Source: Flavobacterium hercynium
GTDB taxonomy: Bacteria; Bacteroidota; Bacteroidia; Flavobacteriales; Flavobacteriaceae
Length of the DNA stretch: 64,000 nucleotides
Reading direction: 5' to 3'
NCBI RefSeq assembly: GCF_002217285.1
Contig: NZ_MUGW01000013.1
Coordinates: 488-64,487, forward strand
Shown here: one piece after another, positions 63,257 through 64,000 of the stretch
How positions within the stretch are numbered: position 1 is the first letter of the stretch
Layout: every line of letters starts with the position of its first letter
Translations under genes and position numbers: made by a program
The notes under the pieces: generated by a model
What the model was told of the DNA's origin: nothing
Database searches by the model: none
The model's input: the letters and a program-made list of their open reading frames with translations, nothing else

Positions 63257-64000
63257 ATGAACCAATTTAAATATTTTATTATTTTATTATTTACAGTACC
63301 CGCCTTCGCAACATATCAGTTCGATAAAATAAATACTGATACAATATCAAATGAAAAGCCACAAAAAAAAGATTTAAAAAAACTTTCTTATGATGATTTA
63401 CATGATCTGTATTTTAATAATGTAGGTAATCCTAAAAAGCAAATGGTTTATACAAATATGTACATGGCGAAAGCTCAAAGTGAAAATAACAACATTAGAA
63501 AAGCCAAAGCTAATTATCAAATTGCTCTTTTATATTATAAAACAAATACAAAAAAAGCCATAATGTATTTGGATAGTGTAATTAAATATTCTCAAAACAC
63601 TGGAGATAGATCTTTTCCAGTCGCTGCTTATTGCGAAAAAGCAGATTTCCTTAAAAAGCAGTTCAAGTTTAAAGAAGCTATGGCAAATTATAATGAGGCT
63701 GAGAAGATAGCGCTTAAAACCAATATCGATTACTATTATAAGGTCCGAGAATATATAGGTATTACTAAATCTGAGGACTTGGGTGAATATAATGAGGCTT
63801 TAGATATATATAAGGAATGCTATAATTATTATAAGAACAAAGATTTTAGAAGTCTAAAATACGCACAGGATTATCAAAGTATTATTTTCGGTCTGGCAGA
63901 TTGTTTTAAATCTTTGCAGAATACAGATTCAACAACCTACTATAATAAACTGGGTTACAGAGAATCGGAAATAACCCAAAACGAAGAATATAAATATCTT
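63257..64000 (+). CDS. TPR-containing exported protein, probable sensor/regulator, N-terminal part (runs off window)
   Basis: 248 codons from ATG 63257 to the window edge without a stop. Signal peptide MNQFKYFIILLFTVPAFA, then KKLSYDDLHDLYFNNVGNPK (a motif typical of Flavobacteriia TPR regulators with a C-terminal AraC or LuxR domain) and TPR-like helices (KAKANYQIALLYYKTNTKKA, FKEAMANYNEAEKIALKTN, EYNEALDIYKECYNYYK). The expected transmembrane helix and HTH would be beyond 64000. Class is inferred from the N-terminal half. Confidence 0.75.
   Translation, partial: MNQFKYFIILLFTVPAFATYQFDKINTDTISNEKPQKKDLKKLSYDDLHDLYFNNVGNPKKQMVYTNMYMAKAQSENNNIRKAKANYQIALLYYKTNTKKAIMYLDSVIKYSQNTGDRSFPVAAYCEKADFLKKQFKFKEAMANYNEAEKIALKTNIDYYYKVREYIGITKSEDLGEYNEALDIYKECYNYYKNKDFRSLKYAQDYQSIIFGLADCFKSLQNTDSTTYYNKLGYRESEITQNEEYKYL

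Overview
The window is AT-rich chromosomal DNA from a member of the Bacteroidota, most likely a Flavobacterium. The evidence is: T9SS sorting domains (type A at 28695-30260, type B at 53460-56723), TonB-dependent and CarboxypepD_reg outer-membrane proteins, Bacteroidota-type promoters (TTG plus TAnnTTTG) instead of -35/-10 boxes, starts with no clear Shine-Dalgarno, and LemA/TPM, LytS/LytTR and GxxExxY families typical of the group. There is no rRNA, transposase, integrase, prophage or CRISPR array.

Layout. 1-19140 is mostly core: an ABC exporter behind a six-unit hairpin repeat array, alaS, an M23 peptidase, merR-lemA-TPM-TPM, an Rrf2 regulator followed by a 36-codon reading frame ending in Cys-Thr-Cys-Trp and a TonB-dependent receptor, a large barrel protein, der and era. 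19257-27093 is an island at the 3' end of the initiator tRNA-Met gene. It is bracketed by ~130-bp imperfect direct repeats, the distal one carrying the last 9 bases of the tRNA. Its tRNA-proximal part holds one-gene cassettes separated by ~140-150-bp spacers that behave like integron attC sites on paper: each cassette start is complementary to the start of its own 3' spacer. Cargo includes two class-C beta-lactamase-fold hydrolases, a CAP-domain lipoprotein, a GH12 glucanase lipoprotein and an AraC regulator.

27098-36567 is accessory DNA: parDE, a DUF6090-like protein, a T9SS delta-60-repeat protein, a DUF5694 protein, a candidate antibacterial effector/immunity pair with a C15-peptidase-like domain whose catalytic Cys is Ser, an HTH protein, a double-glycine leader peptide and a GNAT/DUF1778 toxin-antitoxin pair. 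36956-41804 has another barrel receptor and a LytS/LytTR two-component system. At 43153 lies tRNA-Glu. Directly behind it a ~2.8-kb module (metzincin-like protein without signal peptide, translationally coupled to a lipoprotein) is bracketed by ~60-bp copies of the tRNA trailer/terminator. 48333-52088 is a two-gene operon pairing a ThDP 2-keto-acid decarboxylase with an FAD amino-acid oxidase. 53460-64000 has a T9SS-secreted repeat protein, an exported Ppx/GppA-like protein, a sugE/crp/TPR run containing a broken small membrane gene, a hydrolase next to a divergent HExxH-type putative peptide hydroxylase, and the start of a TPR regulator.

The strongest candidates for something undescribed are the attC-like cassette array without a visible integrase, the parallel use of two tRNA trailers as island boundaries (the second carrying a toxin/immunity-like pair), and the CTCW reading frame as a possible cysteine-sensing leader. 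All functional statements rest on reading motifs by eye; no database search was run.
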